DNA from: Streptomyces sp. Sge12
GTDB lineage: Bacteria > Actinomycetota > Actinomycetes > Streptomycetales > Streptomycetaceae
Direction of reading: 5' to 3'
Length of the DNA stretch: 64,000 nt
NCBI RefSeq assembly: GCF_002080455.1
Contig: NZ_CP020555.1
Coordinates: 1,736,001-1,800,000, forward strand
Part shown: positions 1 through 9,029 of the stretch, piece after piece
How the letters are laid out: every line of letters begins with the position of its first letter
Numbering within the stretch: the stretch's first letter is position 1
The notes under the pieces: generated by a model
What the model saw: only the letters and a program-made list of their open reading frames with translations
Database searches by the model: none
What the model was told of the DNA's origin: nothing
Made by a program: the position numbers and the translations under genes

Positions 1-1004
1 CCTTTCCCGAGGAACTGGGCGGCGCCGGGCTCTCCTACACGGAGTTCGCCGAGGGCATCGGCGAACTGTCGGCGGTGTGTCCGGGGATGACCTGGACGCT
101 GGTGTTCAACCGCGGCGCGCTGCACCCCGTGGTCGCCGCCGGCACCGCGGAGCAGAAGGAGCTCTTCGTCACCCGGCTCCTGAAGAACAACGGGTACGCC
201 GCCCTCGGGCTCACCGAGCCCGAGAACGGCTCCAACCTGCTGGCGGCCGGCACCCGCGCCGTGCGGACGGAGTCCGGCTGGCTCCTCAACGGCGGCAAGT
301 GCATGTCCGGGAACGGGACCGTCGCCGACGTGTTCATCGTTCTGGCCAACACGGTGGTGGACAACCGCAAACGCGGTCTGTCGTTCTTCGCCGTTCCGCG
401 GGACGCTGCGGGGGTGAGCGTGAGCGAGGACATCGACAAGGCGGCGTTCCGCTGCCTGCCCACGCCCTCGGTGACCTTCCGAGACGTGGCCCTGGAGCCC
501 GTCAGCCTGATCGGGCGGGCCGGCGACGGGGAGTTCCTGCTGGGCGAGCTCCTCGCGACCATCCGGATCGGCGGTGCCGCCTGCGGGACGGGGATCGTGG
601 CCGCCATGCTCCGGGACGCGCTGACCTGGGTGGGCGAGCGCCGGGTCTACCCGGACGACCGCATGGACACCCTGAGCCATGTGCAACTGACCCTCGGGCG
701 GCTGTACGTGGAACTGTGCGCGGCGCGCAAACTGCTGGAGGACGCCACCGGCCTGGCCGACCGGGGGCTGCCCTTCGGCAGGGAGAGCTCCATGGCCAAG
801 TACGCGGCGACCGAGCTCGCCGTGCGTGCCTCCAACGAGATCCTGCAGTTGTACGGGTGGCGGGGCATCGCCGCCGACTACGGGGTCGAGAAGCGCTGGC
901 GGGACGCGCGCGCCCTCACGATCTTCGAGGGGTCGAGCGAGATCCAGCTGCTGAACGTGTTCCGCGAGATGCGCAGGATGGCCACGAGCGAGGGAGGCCT
1001 GTAA
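1..1004 (+). CDS. Acyl-CoA dehydrogenase, 5' end outside window
   Basis: C-terminal 333 residues of an FAD-dependent acyl-CoA dehydrogenase, which would oxidise an acyl thioester at the alpha-beta bond in the cytoplasm. The reading frame is open from base 3 (PEELGGAG is near the start), so the real start lies to the left. A late segment with FEGSSEIQ (about residue 308) is the family's C-terminal signature and contains the usual catalytic-base glutamate. LTEPENGSN near visible residue 68 matches the substrate/flavin loop. The alpha/beta hydrolase follows directly, suggesting one transcript. The substrate cannot be told: it may be fatty acyl-CoA or a carrier-bound acyl group. Confidence 0.9.
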   Translation, partial: FPEELGGAGLSYTEFAEGIGELSAVCPGMTWTLVFNRGALHPVVAAGTAEQKELFVTRLLKNNGYAALGLTEPENGSNLLAAGTRAVRTESGWLLNGGKCMSGNGTVADVFIVLANTVVDNRKRGLSFFAVPRDAAGVSVSEDIDKAAFRCLPTPSVTFRDVALEPVSLIGRAGDGEFLLGELLATIRIGGAACGTGIVAAMLRDALTWVGERRVYPDDRMDTLSHVQLTLGRLYVELCAARKLLEDATGLADRGLPFGRESSMAKYAATELAVRASNEILQLYGWRGIAADYGVEKRWRDARALTIFEGSSEIQLLNVFREMRRMATSEGGL

Positions 1005-1018
1005 TTCCGTCCACCGAA

Positions 1019-1864
1019 GTGACCACGCGGACCGTGCGCGCCGAGGACGGCGCCACGGTCGAGCTCCGGCTGTACCGCAGGCCCGGCGAACCGTCGGCGC
1101 CGGTGCTGGTGTGCATGCCCGCCATGGGCACCAGGGCCGTCGCCTACACCCCCCTGGCGGAGGCCCTCGTGGCGGCCGGGTTCCAGGTGGCCCTCGGTGA
1201 GCTGCGGGGGCAGGGCACGAGCTCCGTCCAGGTGCGGCGCGGGGTGCGGTACGGCTACCACGAGATGGTGGCGTACGACTACCCCGCGCTGTTCCGGGCG
1301 GTCGCGGAGGCCTTCCCCGGCGCGCCCCGCCACCTGCTGGGGCACAGCCTCGGCGGGCAGCTCGGCACGCTCTATCTCAGCCGGGAGCCGCACATGGCCG
1401 CGGGCGCGATCCTGGTGGGCGCCCCGTCGTGCCACTGGCGCGGCTGGCCCTTCCCGCGGAGCCTGGGGATGCTCGCGGGGTTCCAGCTCGCGGCCGCCTT
1501 CGCCGCGCTGTACGGGTACTTCCCCGGCCGGCGCATCAAGGTGCTGGGCAACGACTCGGCCCAGGTCCTGCGGGACATGGCCACCCAGGTGCGGACGGGC
1601 CGCTACGACGTGCCGTCCTCGCCGGAGGACTTCGAGCCCGGGCTGGCGAAGCTGGACCTGCCGGTGCTGGCGGTCACCGTCCGGGGCGACAACATGGCCC
1701 CGCCCGGCGGGGTGCGGGGGCTCAGCGACAAGCTCACCGGCGCGCGGGTGACCCACTGGGAGCTCGTACTCGGCGACAGCACGCGGGGCAGCCGGCACTA
1801 CGGCTGGATCCGCGACAACGCCGCACTGGTCGAGCGGGTACGGGCCTTCGTGGACCGGGGCTGA
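1019..1864 (+). CDS. Alpha/beta hydrolase
   Basis: About 281 residues with a complete alpha/beta hydrolase signature: GHSLGG nucleophile elbow near residue 108, GELRGQG oxyanion-loop region near 62, an acid candidate in RGDN near 224 and a late histidine in SRHYGW near 259. Probably a cytoplasmic esterase or thioesterase; substrate unknown. The start is unsettled. GTG at 1019 is the conventional choice but lies 21 bases from the Shine-Dalgarno-like AGGGAGG at 991-997. An in-frame ATT at 1004, which overlaps the upstream stop, sits at the ideal 6-base spacing. Followed by an 11-bp tandem duplication (1857-1878) that includes the stop codon. Confidence 0.85.
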   Translation: MTTRTVRAEDGATVELRLYRRPGEPSAPVLVCMPAMGTRAVAYTPLAEALVAAGFQVALGELRGQGTSSVQVRRGVRYGYHEMVAYDYPALFRAVAEAFPGAPRHLLGHSLGGQLGTLYLSREPHMAAGAILVGAPSCHWRGWPFPRSLGMLAGFQLAAAFAALYGYFPGRRIKVLGNDSAQVLRDMATQVRTGRYDVPSSPEDFEPGLAKLDLPVLAVTVRGDNMAPPGGVRGLSDKLTGARVTHWELVLGDSTRGSRHYGWIRDNAALVERVRAFVDRG

Positions 1865-1888
1865 ACCGGGGCTGAACCGGGCCGGCAT

Positions 1889-1907
1889 CCCCGCGTCCCC
1901 GCGGGGG
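1889..1907. terminator. Hairpin between convergent genes
   Basis: Perfect 7-bp inverted repeat (CCCCGCG 1889-1895, CGCGGGG 1900-1906) with a TCCC loop. It lies between the rightward hydrolase gene and the leftward TolB-like gene, so it could end both transcripts. There is no clear T-run, which is usual for Streptomyces. Confidence 0.55.
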
Positions 1908-1909
1908 TG

Positions 1910-2929
1910 TCAGCCCAGGCGGGCCGGGGAGGAGGCCCCGGGCGCCAGCAGCCGGGGGGCACCGCTGCCGTCGGCGGACACGGTCCACAGGTCCGTGCTG
2001 TCGGCGGCGCCGTCGGTGGGCAGGCCGTAGGCCAGGGTGCGGTCGTCGAGCCAGGCGGCCTGGTCGTCCACGCTGCGCTTCTCGGCGAGCGCGTGCTCGC
2101 GCAGCGTCCCGAGGTCCATCACGTGCTCGCGCCACAGCGCGGCCCCGGCCCGGACCCGCTTCTTGTACGCGATGCGCGTCTCGTCCGGGGACAGCGACGG
2201 GCACTCGACGTTCTTCGCGAGGGTGGTGACGGAGCGCCCCGCGATCGAGCCCTTGACGAGGTGGGTCTCGCCGCCGGTGGAGAGGGTGGCGTAGAAGGTG
2301 TCGTCGTCCTTGGAGAAGGTGACCCCCCAGAAGTTCACGTCCTGGGCGCGGTGTTCCCGGCCGTCCATGGTGATCGTGAACTCCTCCAGGTTGGCCTCCA
2401 GTTTCCAGGTGCGGGTGTCCACGATCGCGGTCCGGGTGGAGAAGAACGCGGCGCCGTAGGACTCGCCGGAGACGAAGACCGTCCAGGCGGCGAACCGGCC
2501 GCTGGGCGACACCCGGGCCCGGCTGGGGGTGCCCGCGAGGGGGAAGCTGCGCAGGGTGCGCAGTTCGGAGTCGACGATCAGCGCCTTGTTGTCCTGGGCG
2601 AGGGCGCCCGGCGTGGAGCGCAGGCATACGCCGGTGCCCGAAGCAGCGTAGAAGCGCTGGCAGTTGAGCTCGGACGCGGTGCGGTCGGAGTCGGGGGCGT
2701 CGGCCGGGACCGAGGCGAGGGCCCCGCGGTGCGGGCCCTGGCCGCCGTTGAGGAAGGTCAGGGTGCCCGGACGGGTGAGGGTGACGGTTCCCGGGGCGAC
2801 CGTCGGGCCGCCCGCCGCGGGCTTGTCGTCGCGGGAGGCGGCGCGCAGCACGAGCACGGCGGCCAGGCCCCCGAGCAGCAGTACCGCCACCGCGAGGACG
2901 AGCAGGCGGCGTGACAGCGACAGAGTCAT
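1910..2929 (-). CDS. Membrane-anchored TolB-like beta-propeller protein
   Basis: 339 residues. An N-terminal hydrophobic segment (about residues 9-30, after RR) looks like a signal anchor, followed by a low-complexity Ala/Gly/Pro stretch and then repeated strand units typical of WD40-like/TolB propellers (VSPSGRFAAWT, LSPDETRIAYK, and a late WTVSADGSG). Probably an extracytoplasmic binding or scaffold protein; no catalytic motif was seen. Its start lies 10 bases after the stop of the MFS gene and the ribosome-binding GAGG overlaps that stop, so the two are probably co-translated. Confidence 0.75.
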   Translation of the reverse strand: MTLSLSRRLLVLAVAVLLLGGLAAVLVLRAASRDDKPAAGGPTVAPGTVTLTRPGTLTFLNGGQGPHRGALASVPADAPDSDRTASELNCQRFYAASGTGVCLRSTPGALAQDNKALIVDSELRTLRSFPLAGTPSRARVSPSGRFAAWTVFVSGESYGAAFFSTRTAIVDTRTWKLEANLEEFTITMDGREHRAQDVNFWGVTFSKDDDTFYATLSTGGETHLVKGSIAGRSVTTLAKNVECPSLSPDETRIAYKKRVRAGAALWREHVMDLGTLREHALAEKRSVDDQAAWLDDRTLAYGLPTDGAADSTDLWTVSADGSGAPRLLAPGASSPARLG

Positions 2930-2939
2930 CTGGGGGGCC

Positions 2940-4298
2940 TCACGGGCTTCCGGTGCGGTTCGGGTCGGGGAGGGGCAGGGGCAGGGCCGGCGCGGCCGGG
3001 CGCAGGACGAAGCCGGCGACGGCCGCGCAGCACAGCAGGCCGGCCGCCGCGGCGGCCAGGGCCGGGCCGGTGCCCCACAGCGTCCACGCCGCGCCGAAGG
3101 CGAGCGAGCAGCCGAAGCGGGCCAGCGCCTGGCCGGTGCCGACCAGCGCCAGGCCGGTGGCGCGCAGTTCCGCGGGGACGGTGGCGGCGACGGCGGCGGG
3201 CAGCACGCCGTCGGTGGCGGCGTAGAACATGCCGTGCAGCGCGAGGACGAGGTAGGGCAGCGCCGGCAGGTCGGGGGCCCACAGCAGCAGCGCGTACCCG
3301 GCCAGCAGGAGGGCGTGCCCGGTGAGGAAAACGGTGCGCCGGCCGATCCGGTCGGCGAGGGCGCCGGCGGGTACGGCGAGCAGCAGGAACACGGCGGCGG
3401 TGCCCAGCGGCAGCAGCGGGAACCACTGGTCGCCGATGCCGGTGCGGCGTTGCAGGAGCAGGTAGACGAAGGCGTCGCTGACGGTGGTCAGGCCCAGCAG
3501 GACGGCGCAGACCGCCAGGTTGCGCAGCCGGGGCAGACGCAGCAGGCCGAGCGCGTCGCGCAGCCGGACGGGGGCCGGGCGCTCCGCGGCAGCAGCGCCG
3601 TCGTCGGAGGTCCGCTGCCGGGGCGGTCGGGGCGGGCGGGTCCGGGGCCCGGGCCGGGGGTCACCGTCGCCGGACGGGACGAAGAGCACGAGCACCACGA
3701 CGCCCAGGGCGGCGACACAGGCGCTGACACCGAAGACGGCGTCGTAGCCGTCGACCGCGACGCTCAGGATCAGGAACGCGGCGAGCGGGCCGAGCAGCGC
3801 CCCGGTGGTGTCCATGGCCCGGTGCACACCGAAGGCGCGCCCCTGTAACTCGGGTGGTGTGGAAAGGGAGATCAGTGCGTCGCGCGGGGCGGTGCGCAGG
3901 CCCTTGCCGGTGCGCTCCAGGGTGAGGATCACACTGATCGGGCCCAGGCTGTGGGCGAACAGCAGCAGCGGCTTGCACAGGGCGGACAGGCCGTAGCCGA
4001 GGCCGGCGACCAGCTTGTGGTTGCGGACCCGGTCGGCGAGGTGGCCGCCGGTCAACTGCACCAGGGCGCTGACCCCGTTGTAGACGCCGTCGAGCGCGCC
4101 GAAGCCGAGGGGGCTCAGGCCCAGGCCGGCGATCAGGTAGAGGGGCAGGACGGCGGTGACCATCTCGGAGGAGATGTCGGTGATCAGGCTGACCGTGCCC
4201 AGTGCCAGGACGGTCGGGGCGACCGCGGCGGCCCGGACGGACCCCCGGTCAGGAGCGGGCTTCGCGCCCGCGGGCGCGGAGCGGTCCGCGAGGTACAT
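2940..4298 (-). CDS. MFS transporter
   Basis: About 452 residues with roughly 12 hydrophobic segments. The loop GHLADRVRNHK between the second and third helices matches the GxLaDRxGrr signature of the major facilitator superfamily, and RTGKGLRTAPRD marks a drug/sugar-phosphate exporter-like subgroup. ATG at 4298 is preferred because GGGAG lies 9 bases upstream; a GTG at 4334 without a ribosome site would add 12 residues. The gene holds an in-frame TTA leucine codon (3846-3848, in PELQG), rare in Streptomyces and read by the bldA tRNA. Substrate unknown. Likely operonic with the TolB-like gene. Confidence 0.85.
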   Translation of the reverse strand: MYLADRSAPAGAKPAPDRGSVRAAAVAPTVLALGTVSLITDISSEMVTAVLPLYLIAGLGLSPLGFGALDGVYNGVSALVQLTGGHLADRVRNHKLVAGLGYGLSALCKPLLLFAHSLGPISVILTLERTGKGLRTAPRDALISLSTPPELQGRAFGVHRAMDTTGALLGPLAAFLILSVAVDGYDAVFGVSACVAALGVVVLVLFVPSGDGDPRPGPRTRPPRPPRQRTSDDGAAAAERPAPVRLRDALGLLRLPRLRNLAVCAVLLGLTTVSDAFVYLLLQRRTGIGDQWFPLLPLGTAAVFLLLAVPAGALADRIGRRTVFLTGHALLLAGYALLLWAPDLPALPYLVLALHGMFYAATDGVLPAAVAATVPAELRATGLALVGTGQALARFGCSLAFGAAWTLWGTGPALAAAAAGLLCCAAVAGFVLRPAAPALPLPLPDPNRTGSP

Positions 4299-4425
4299 GC
4301 TCTGGAGCTCCCGGTGCCGACGGACTGAGTTCACTCGAACGTGCGAGGCAAACCCTAATGGTTGTACGGGCCAACAGTGGGGCGTACGAAGGGATTCGGC
4401 CGGATGCCCCCAGGTCGGACCGGGG

Positions 4426-5334
4426 TCAGCCCTGCCGGCTGCTCTCGTCCCGCAGCCAGGTGGAGAAGTCCTGGTTGCGGATGGCCTTCCGGGAGCCCCG
4501 GCGGGCGGCGAGTGCGGCCACCACGAACACCACCACCCCCGGCAGCAGCGCCGGCCGGTCCCGCAGCAGGGCGCGCAGATCGGCCGTGCCGGTGCGCGCG
4601 CTCGGCTCCTGCGCCGCAGCCGGCGCCGGCTCCGCCCCCTGCCCCTGGCTCTGCTCCGGCGCTCCGGGCCGCCCCGCCGCCCGGAAGCGCTCGTACTCGG
4701 CGGAGGAGGTCGCCGCGCGGACCCGTCGCCTGATCAGGTCGGACCAGGTGCGCGGCGGGCGGACGACGACCCGGGCCTCCTCGACCACGCGCCGCTCCCC
4801 CGGCCCGAAGGCGAGGGAGGCCGCCAGGTCGTCGGCCATCAGCGGGGGCAGCGCGGCGATCCGCGCGTGCCCCGGCTCGTTCACCGCGATGACCCCCCGG
4901 CCGAACAGGCCCTCACGGACGGCGGGCAGCCGCTGCCACACCCGGTAGTACGCCCGGACCGGCCAGGCGCAGCCGGCGAGCGGAATGTCCCGGCCGGGGG
5001 CGACGGCGAGCAGTTCCGGGCTCCGGTCGAGGGCGGCCACGAGGGCCCGTACGTCGGCGGCCCCGACGACGACGTCGGCGTCCACGTACAGCCGGGGGAA
5101 GCCCCGGGCGTGCTCGTCGCCGACCCGAAGTGCGTGGTGTTTGGAGGGAGTCGGCACCTCCACCACGCGCACGCGGTCCCCGCGCCCGCCGGCCACGCGG
5201 GCGGTGTCGTCCGTACAGCCGTTGCACACCACGACGATGTCGGGCCCGGTCGCCGAGGTGTCGGCCAGGAGCGCGTCGAGGAGCCGGCCGATGACCCGGC
5301 CTTCGTTGTGGGCCGGTATCACGATGCTGGTCAC
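4426..5334 (-). CDS. Family 2 glycosyltransferase
   Basis: 302 residues from a GTG at 5334. The GT-A opening IVIPAHNEG is at residues 4-12, NGCTDD near 38, and the metal-binding DxD as YVDADVVVG near 85-87. A single hydrophobic segment near 265-282 (LLPGVVVFVVAALAA) could anchor the C-terminus to the membrane, and a polar Glu/Pro/Ala linker precedes it. There is no good Shine-Dalgarno before 5334, so a leaderless transcript or an upstream GTG (5349) is possible. It probably adds a sugar or modifies the neighbouring polysaccharide; donor unknown. Confidence 0.85.
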   Translation of the reverse strand: MTSIVIPAHNEGRVIGRLLDALLADTSATGPDIVVVCNGCTDDTARVAGGRGDRVRVVEVPTPSKHHALRVGDEHARGFPRLYVDADVVVGAADVRALVAALDRSPELLAVAPGRDIPLAGCAWPVRAYYRVWQRLPAVREGLFGRGVIAVNEPGHARIAALPPLMADDLAASLAFGPGERRVVEEARVVVRPPRTWSDLIRRRVRAATSSAEYERFRAAGRPGAPEQSQGQGAEPAPAAAQEPSARTGTADLRALLRDRPALLPGVVVFVVAALAARRGSRKAIRNQDFSTWLRDESSRQG

Positions 5335-5714
5335 CCGGGCAGTATGCACGGTCGAACACCCGCACCAGGTGATTACGTCAACTCTGCCCGGGGGTACGCC
5401 CGGTGGACTAGATTGAGCGGCGCCGACCGGATTCGGCACGCTTCGGCGACGCCGGGATCCGGAACGGGCCGAGACGGCCCGGAGCGGTGGCGGTACGGGT
5501 TCGGCTGCTTGTGGGGAACAGGCGGTCGGGCCGGGGGGCGAAGCACGCGTATCACGCAGAGCATCGGTTGTGGGGGGCCATCACCGTTGAGCAGGTCACG
5601 CACGGGACGCGTAGGCGTCCGGGCTGCCGTCGACGGCATTTCCCTCCCTCACACGCGTCCCGGCCATGCGTTGGCGACACGCCGTCCGGCGTGCGCGGAA
5701 GGAAGGGGAACGCC
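5335..5714. other. Divergent intergenic region, 380 bp
   Basis: Separates the leftward glycosyltransferase from the rightward Gfo/Idh gene and should hold promoters for both. TAGATT at 5409-5414 fits a TAnnnT -10 box on the plus strand, but no clear -35 was seen. A 6-bp hairpin (CACGCC 5678-5683, GGCGTG 5688-5693) sits just upstream of the ribosome site GGAAGGGGA (5701-5709). No gene was recognised. Confidence 0.4.
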
Positions 5715-6812
5715 GTGAAGGACACCGCGAAGGACGCGGGGCAGGGCGCGGGCGACACCGGCAAGGGGTCCGCCCCCTTAGGTGTCGCCGTCGTCGGCGC
5801 GGGCTACTGGGGCCCCAATCTCGTCCGCAACTTCCAGTCCAGTGACCGGTTCCGGCTGCGGTGGCTCTGCGACCTGAACGTGGACCGGGCCCGGCAGGTG
5901 CTCGGCGGATACTCCACCGTCCAGGCGACCGGCGACTACGAGGCGGTCCTCGCCGACCCGGAGGTCGACGCGGTCGCGGTGGCCACCCCGGCGGGCACGC
6001 ACCTGGACGTCGCCCTGGCCGCCCTGCGCGCCGGCAAGCACGTCCTCGTGGAGAAGCCGCTCGCCGCCACGTACGAGGACGGGCTGCGGCTGGTCAACGA
6101 GGCCGAGGAGCGCGGTCTCACGCTGATGTGCGACCACACCTACTGCTACACCCCGGCCGTGGGCCGCATCCGCGAGATGGTCCGCTCCGGCGAACTCGGC
6201 GAGATCCACTACGTGGACTCGGTACGGATCAACCTGGGGCTCGTCCAGAAGGACATCGACGTCCTGTGGGACCTCGCCCCCCACGACCTGTCCGTCCTGG
6301 ACTTCATCCTCCCGGACCACGTGCAGCCGGTCGCCGTCGCCGCCCACGGAGCCGACCCGATCGGGGCCGGCCAGTCCTGCGTGGCCTATCTGACGCTCCA
6401 GCTCAGCACCGGCGCCATCGCGCACGTCCACGTCAACTGGCTCTCCCCGACGAAGGTCCGCACCACGATGGTCGGCGGGTCCAAGCGCACCCTGGTGTGG
6501 GACGACCTCAACCCCACGCAGCGCGTCGCGGTGTTCGACCGCGGGGTGGACCTGAGCGCCCCGCAGGAGATCGGCGCGGACGAGCGCCGGGACATGCTCG
6601 TCTCCTACCGGACCGGCGACATGGTGGCGCCCGCGCTCGGCGAGAAGGAGGCCCTGCGCAGCATGGTCGAGGAGTTCGCCGCGTCCATCAGGACGGGACG
6701 GGCGCCGCTCACCGACGGCCGGGCCGGACTGAAGGTGCTGGACATTCTGGAAGCCGCCTCCCGGAGCCTGGAGTTCCGCGGTGCGGTCGTCGGACTGCGC
6801 ACCGGGCGTTGA
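5715..6812 (+). CDS. Gfo/Idh/MocA dehydrogenase, WbpB-like
   Basis: 365 residues from GTG 5715, preceded by GGAAGGGGA. The Rossmann loop GAGYWG is at residues 28-33, the family EKP motif near 113-115 (VLVEKPLA), and APHDLSVLDF near 189 carries the catalytic-region histidine. The closest functional class is the WbpB/WlbA type, which oxidises C3 of UDP-GlcNAc uronate before transamination, and nearby aminotransferase and acetyltransferase genes support that. Codon 22 is TTA (5778-5780), which would make it bldA-dependent. First gene of a rightward sugar operon; the next gene begins about 55 bases on. Confidence 0.85.
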   Translation: MKDTAKDAGQGAGDTGKGSAPLGVAVVGAGYWGPNLVRNFQSSDRFRLRWLCDLNVDRARQVLGGYSTVQATGDYEAVLADPEVDAVAVATPAGTHLDVALAALRAGKHVLVEKPLAATYEDGLRLVNEAEERGLTLMCDHTYCYTPAVGRIREMVRSGELGEIHYVDSVRINLGLVQKDIDVLWDLAPHDLSVLDFILPDHVQPVAVAAHGADPIGAGQSCVAYLTLQLSTGAIAHVHVNWLSPTKVRTTMVGGSKRTLVWDDLNPTQRVAVFDRGVDLSAPQEIGADERRDMLVSYRTGDMVAPALGEKEALRSMVEEFAASIRTGRAPLTDGRAGLKVLDILEAASRSLEFRGAVVGLRTGR

Positions 6813-6867
6813 CCGTTCGCATTCCGACCGCATGCACGACCGTGAACGAATCAGTGGGGGCAGGGCG

Positions 6868-7878
6868 TTGAGCAGCGTACGAGGCAAGAGGATTCTGGTC
6901 ACCGGAGGGGCGGGCACGATCGGCTCGCACCTGGTGGACCTGCTGGTGGACAACGGGGCACGCGAGGTCGTCGTGCTCGACAACTTCGTGCGGGGGCGGA
7001 CCGCGAATCTGGCCCGCGCCCTGCCGAGCGGCGTGGTGGAGGTCGTCGAGGGCGACATCCGCGACGTGGCGGCGGTGCGCAAGGCGACCGAGGGGGCCGA
7101 GCTGGTCTTCCACCTGGCGGCCATCCGGATCACCCAGTGCGCGGAGGAGCCGCGGCTGGCGAACGAGGTCATGGTGGACGGCACGTTCAACGTGCTGGAG
7201 GCGGCCGCGGCCGCTGGGGTGGGCAAGGTGATCGCCTCGTCCTCGGCCTCCGTCTACGGCCTGGCCGAGACCTTCCCGACCACCGAGCGCCACCACCCGT
7301 ACAACAACGACACCTTCTACGGTGCGGCGAAGGCCTTCAACGAGGGGGTGCTGCGCAGCTTCCACTCCATGTACGGGCTGGACTACGTGGCGCTGCGCTA
7401 CTTCAACGTGTACGGCCCCCGGATGGACATCCACGGGCTCTACACGGAGGTACTGATCCGCTGGATGGAGCGGATCGCGTCGGGCGAGCCGCCGCTGATC
7501 CTCGGCGACGGCCTGCAGACCATGGACTTCGTCGACGTCCGGGACATCGCGCGCGCCAACCTGCTGGCCGCCGAATCGGACCTGACCGACGAGGTGTTCA
7601 ACGTCGCGAGCGGCACCGAGACCAGCCTGCTCCAGCTCGCGCACGGCCTGCTGGAGGCGATGGGCGCCGAGGGCCTGGTGCCCGAGCACGGCCCGGCCCG
7701 CGCCGTGAACGGTGTCACCCGCCGGCTCGCGGACACCTCGCAGGCCGCGGAGCGGCTCGGCTTCACCGCCGGGATCGACCTGCGCACCGGCCTGCGGGAC
7801 CTGGTGCAGTGGTGGCGGGCCGAGCGGGCCGCCGACACGGCGGCTGCCGACGCGGCGGCCGCGGAGGCGGGCCGATGA
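6868..7878 (+). CDS. NAD-dependent epimerase/dehydratase (extended SDR)
   Basis: 336 residues from a TTG at 6868 that has GGGGGCAGGG just upstream; an ATG at 6832 without a ribosome site is the alternative. The nucleotide-binding GGAGTIGS is near residues 12-19, SSSASVYG supplies the serine, and Y151-x3-K155 (YGAAK) is the catalytic pair. Extended SDRs of this type are 4-epimerases, 4,6-dehydratases or decarboxylases acting on nucleotide sugars. Neighbouring aminotransferases and a PglD-like acetyltransferase suggest it provides a keto-sugar or epimer for amination. The exact reaction is not resolved. Confidence 0.85.
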   Translation: MSSVRGKRILVTGGAGTIGSHLVDLLVDNGAREVVVLDNFVRGRTANLARALPSGVVEVVEGDIRDVAAVRKATEGAELVFHLAAIRITQCAEEPRLANEVMVDGTFNVLEAAAAAGVGKVIASSSASVYGLAETFPTTERHHPYNNDTFYGAAKAFNEGVLRSFHSMYGLDYVALRYFNVYGPRMDIHGLYTEVLIRWMERIASGEPPLILGDGLQTMDFVDVRDIARANLLAAESDLTDEVFNVASGTETSLLQLAHGLLEAMGAEGLVPEHGPARAVNGVTRRLADTSQAAERLGFTAGIDLRTGLRDLVQWWRAERAADTAAADAAAAEAGR

Positions 7879-9029
7879 GCGCCCCGGACGCCGCTCCCGC
7901 CCGGATCCCCGTGATGGTGCCCTGGCTGGGTGAGGAGGAGGCCAGGGCCGCCGCCGACGCGGTGCTCTCCGGCTGGGTGGCCCAGGGTCCCCGGGTCGCC
8001 GAGTTCGAGCGGGCCTTCGCGCAGCGGGTGGGCGCCGAGCACGGCATCGCGGTGAGCTCGTGCACCACCGCCCTGCACCTGGCCCTGATCGCGCTGGACC
8101 TCGGCCCCGGCGACGAGGTGGTCGTCCCGTCCCTGTCGTTCATCGCCACCGCCAACGCCGTGCGCTACGTGGGTGCGCGGCCGGTGTTCGCGGACGTCGA
8201 GGAGGCCACCGGCAACCTCACCCCGGCCACCGTGGACGCGGTCCGCACCCCCAGGACGAAGGCGGTGCTCGTCGTCCACCAGGGCGGGGTGCCGGCGGAC
8301 GTGCACGCGCTGCGCGCGGCGTGCGCCGACTGGGAGGTGGCCCTGGTGGAGGACGCCGCCTGCGGCATCGGCGCGACGGTCGGCGGCAAGTCGGTGGGCC
8401 AGGGCGCCCTGCTCGCCGCCTGGTCCTTCCACCCCCGCAAGGTGATCACCACCGGCGAGGGCGGCATGCTGACCACGGACGACGCGCAGTGGGCGGAGCG
8501 GCTGCGGCGGTTGCGCGAGCACGGCATGAACGTGTCCGCCGCACAGCGCCACGCGAGCACCAAGCCGATCGTGGAGAGCTACCTGGAGGTCGGCTACAAC
8601 TACCGGATGACCGACATCCAGGCCGCGGTCGGCCTGGTGCAGCTCGGCAGGCTGGACGAGATCGTGGCCCGGCGGCGCGAGCTCGCGGCCCGGTACACGC
8701 AGCTGCTGGGCACGGTTGCGGGCCTGCGCCCGGTCGGGGACCCCGGTCACGGCGAGGGCAACTTCCAGTCGTACTGGGTGCTGCTGGGCCGGGACTTCCC
8801 GGTCGGCCGGGACGAGCTGCTCGCGGTGCTGTCCGAGGCCGGGATCTCGGCCCGGCGCGGGATCATGGCCTCGCACCTGGAGCCGGCGTACGCGGACCAC
8901 GGCGCGGCCGCCCTGCCGGTCACCGAGCGGATCAGCCGTGACTCGCTGATCCTGCCGCTGTTCCACACGATGACGCGGGAGCAGCAGGACCGGGTGGTGG
9001 CGGTGCTGCGCGAGCAGGCGGGCGGATGA
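7875..9029 (+). CDS. DegT/DnrJ/EryC1/StrS sugar aminotransferase 1
   Basis: 384 residues; ATG overlaps the previous stop as ATGA. A PLP-dependent fold type I enzyme. The internal-aldimine lysine is K189 in SFHPRKVITTGEGG, VEDAACGIGA holds the pyridine-nitrogen aspartate, and PSLSFIATANA is the family's substrate loop. It would aminate a keto nucleotide sugar using glutamate. It is one of two paralogues in this operon, so one may serve the WbpE step and the other a second amino sugar; sequence alone does not say which. Confidence 0.9.
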   Translation: MSAPDAAPARIPVMVPWLGEEEARAAADAVLSGWVAQGPRVAEFERAFAQRVGAEHGIAVSSCTTALHLALIALDLGPGDEVVVPSLSFIATANAVRYVGARPVFADVEEATGNLTPATVDAVRTPRTKAVLVVHQGGVPADVHALRAACADWEVALVEDAACGIGATVGGKSVGQGALLAAWSFHPRKVITTGEGGMLTTDDAQWAERLRRLREHGMNVSAAQRHASTKPIVESYLEVGYNYRMTDIQAAVGLVQLGRLDEIVARRRELAARYTQLLGTVAGLRPVGDPGHGEGNFQSYWVLLGRDFPVGRDELLAVLSEAGISARRGIMASHLEPAYADHGAAALPVTERISRDSLILPLFHTMTREQQDRVVAVLREQAGG

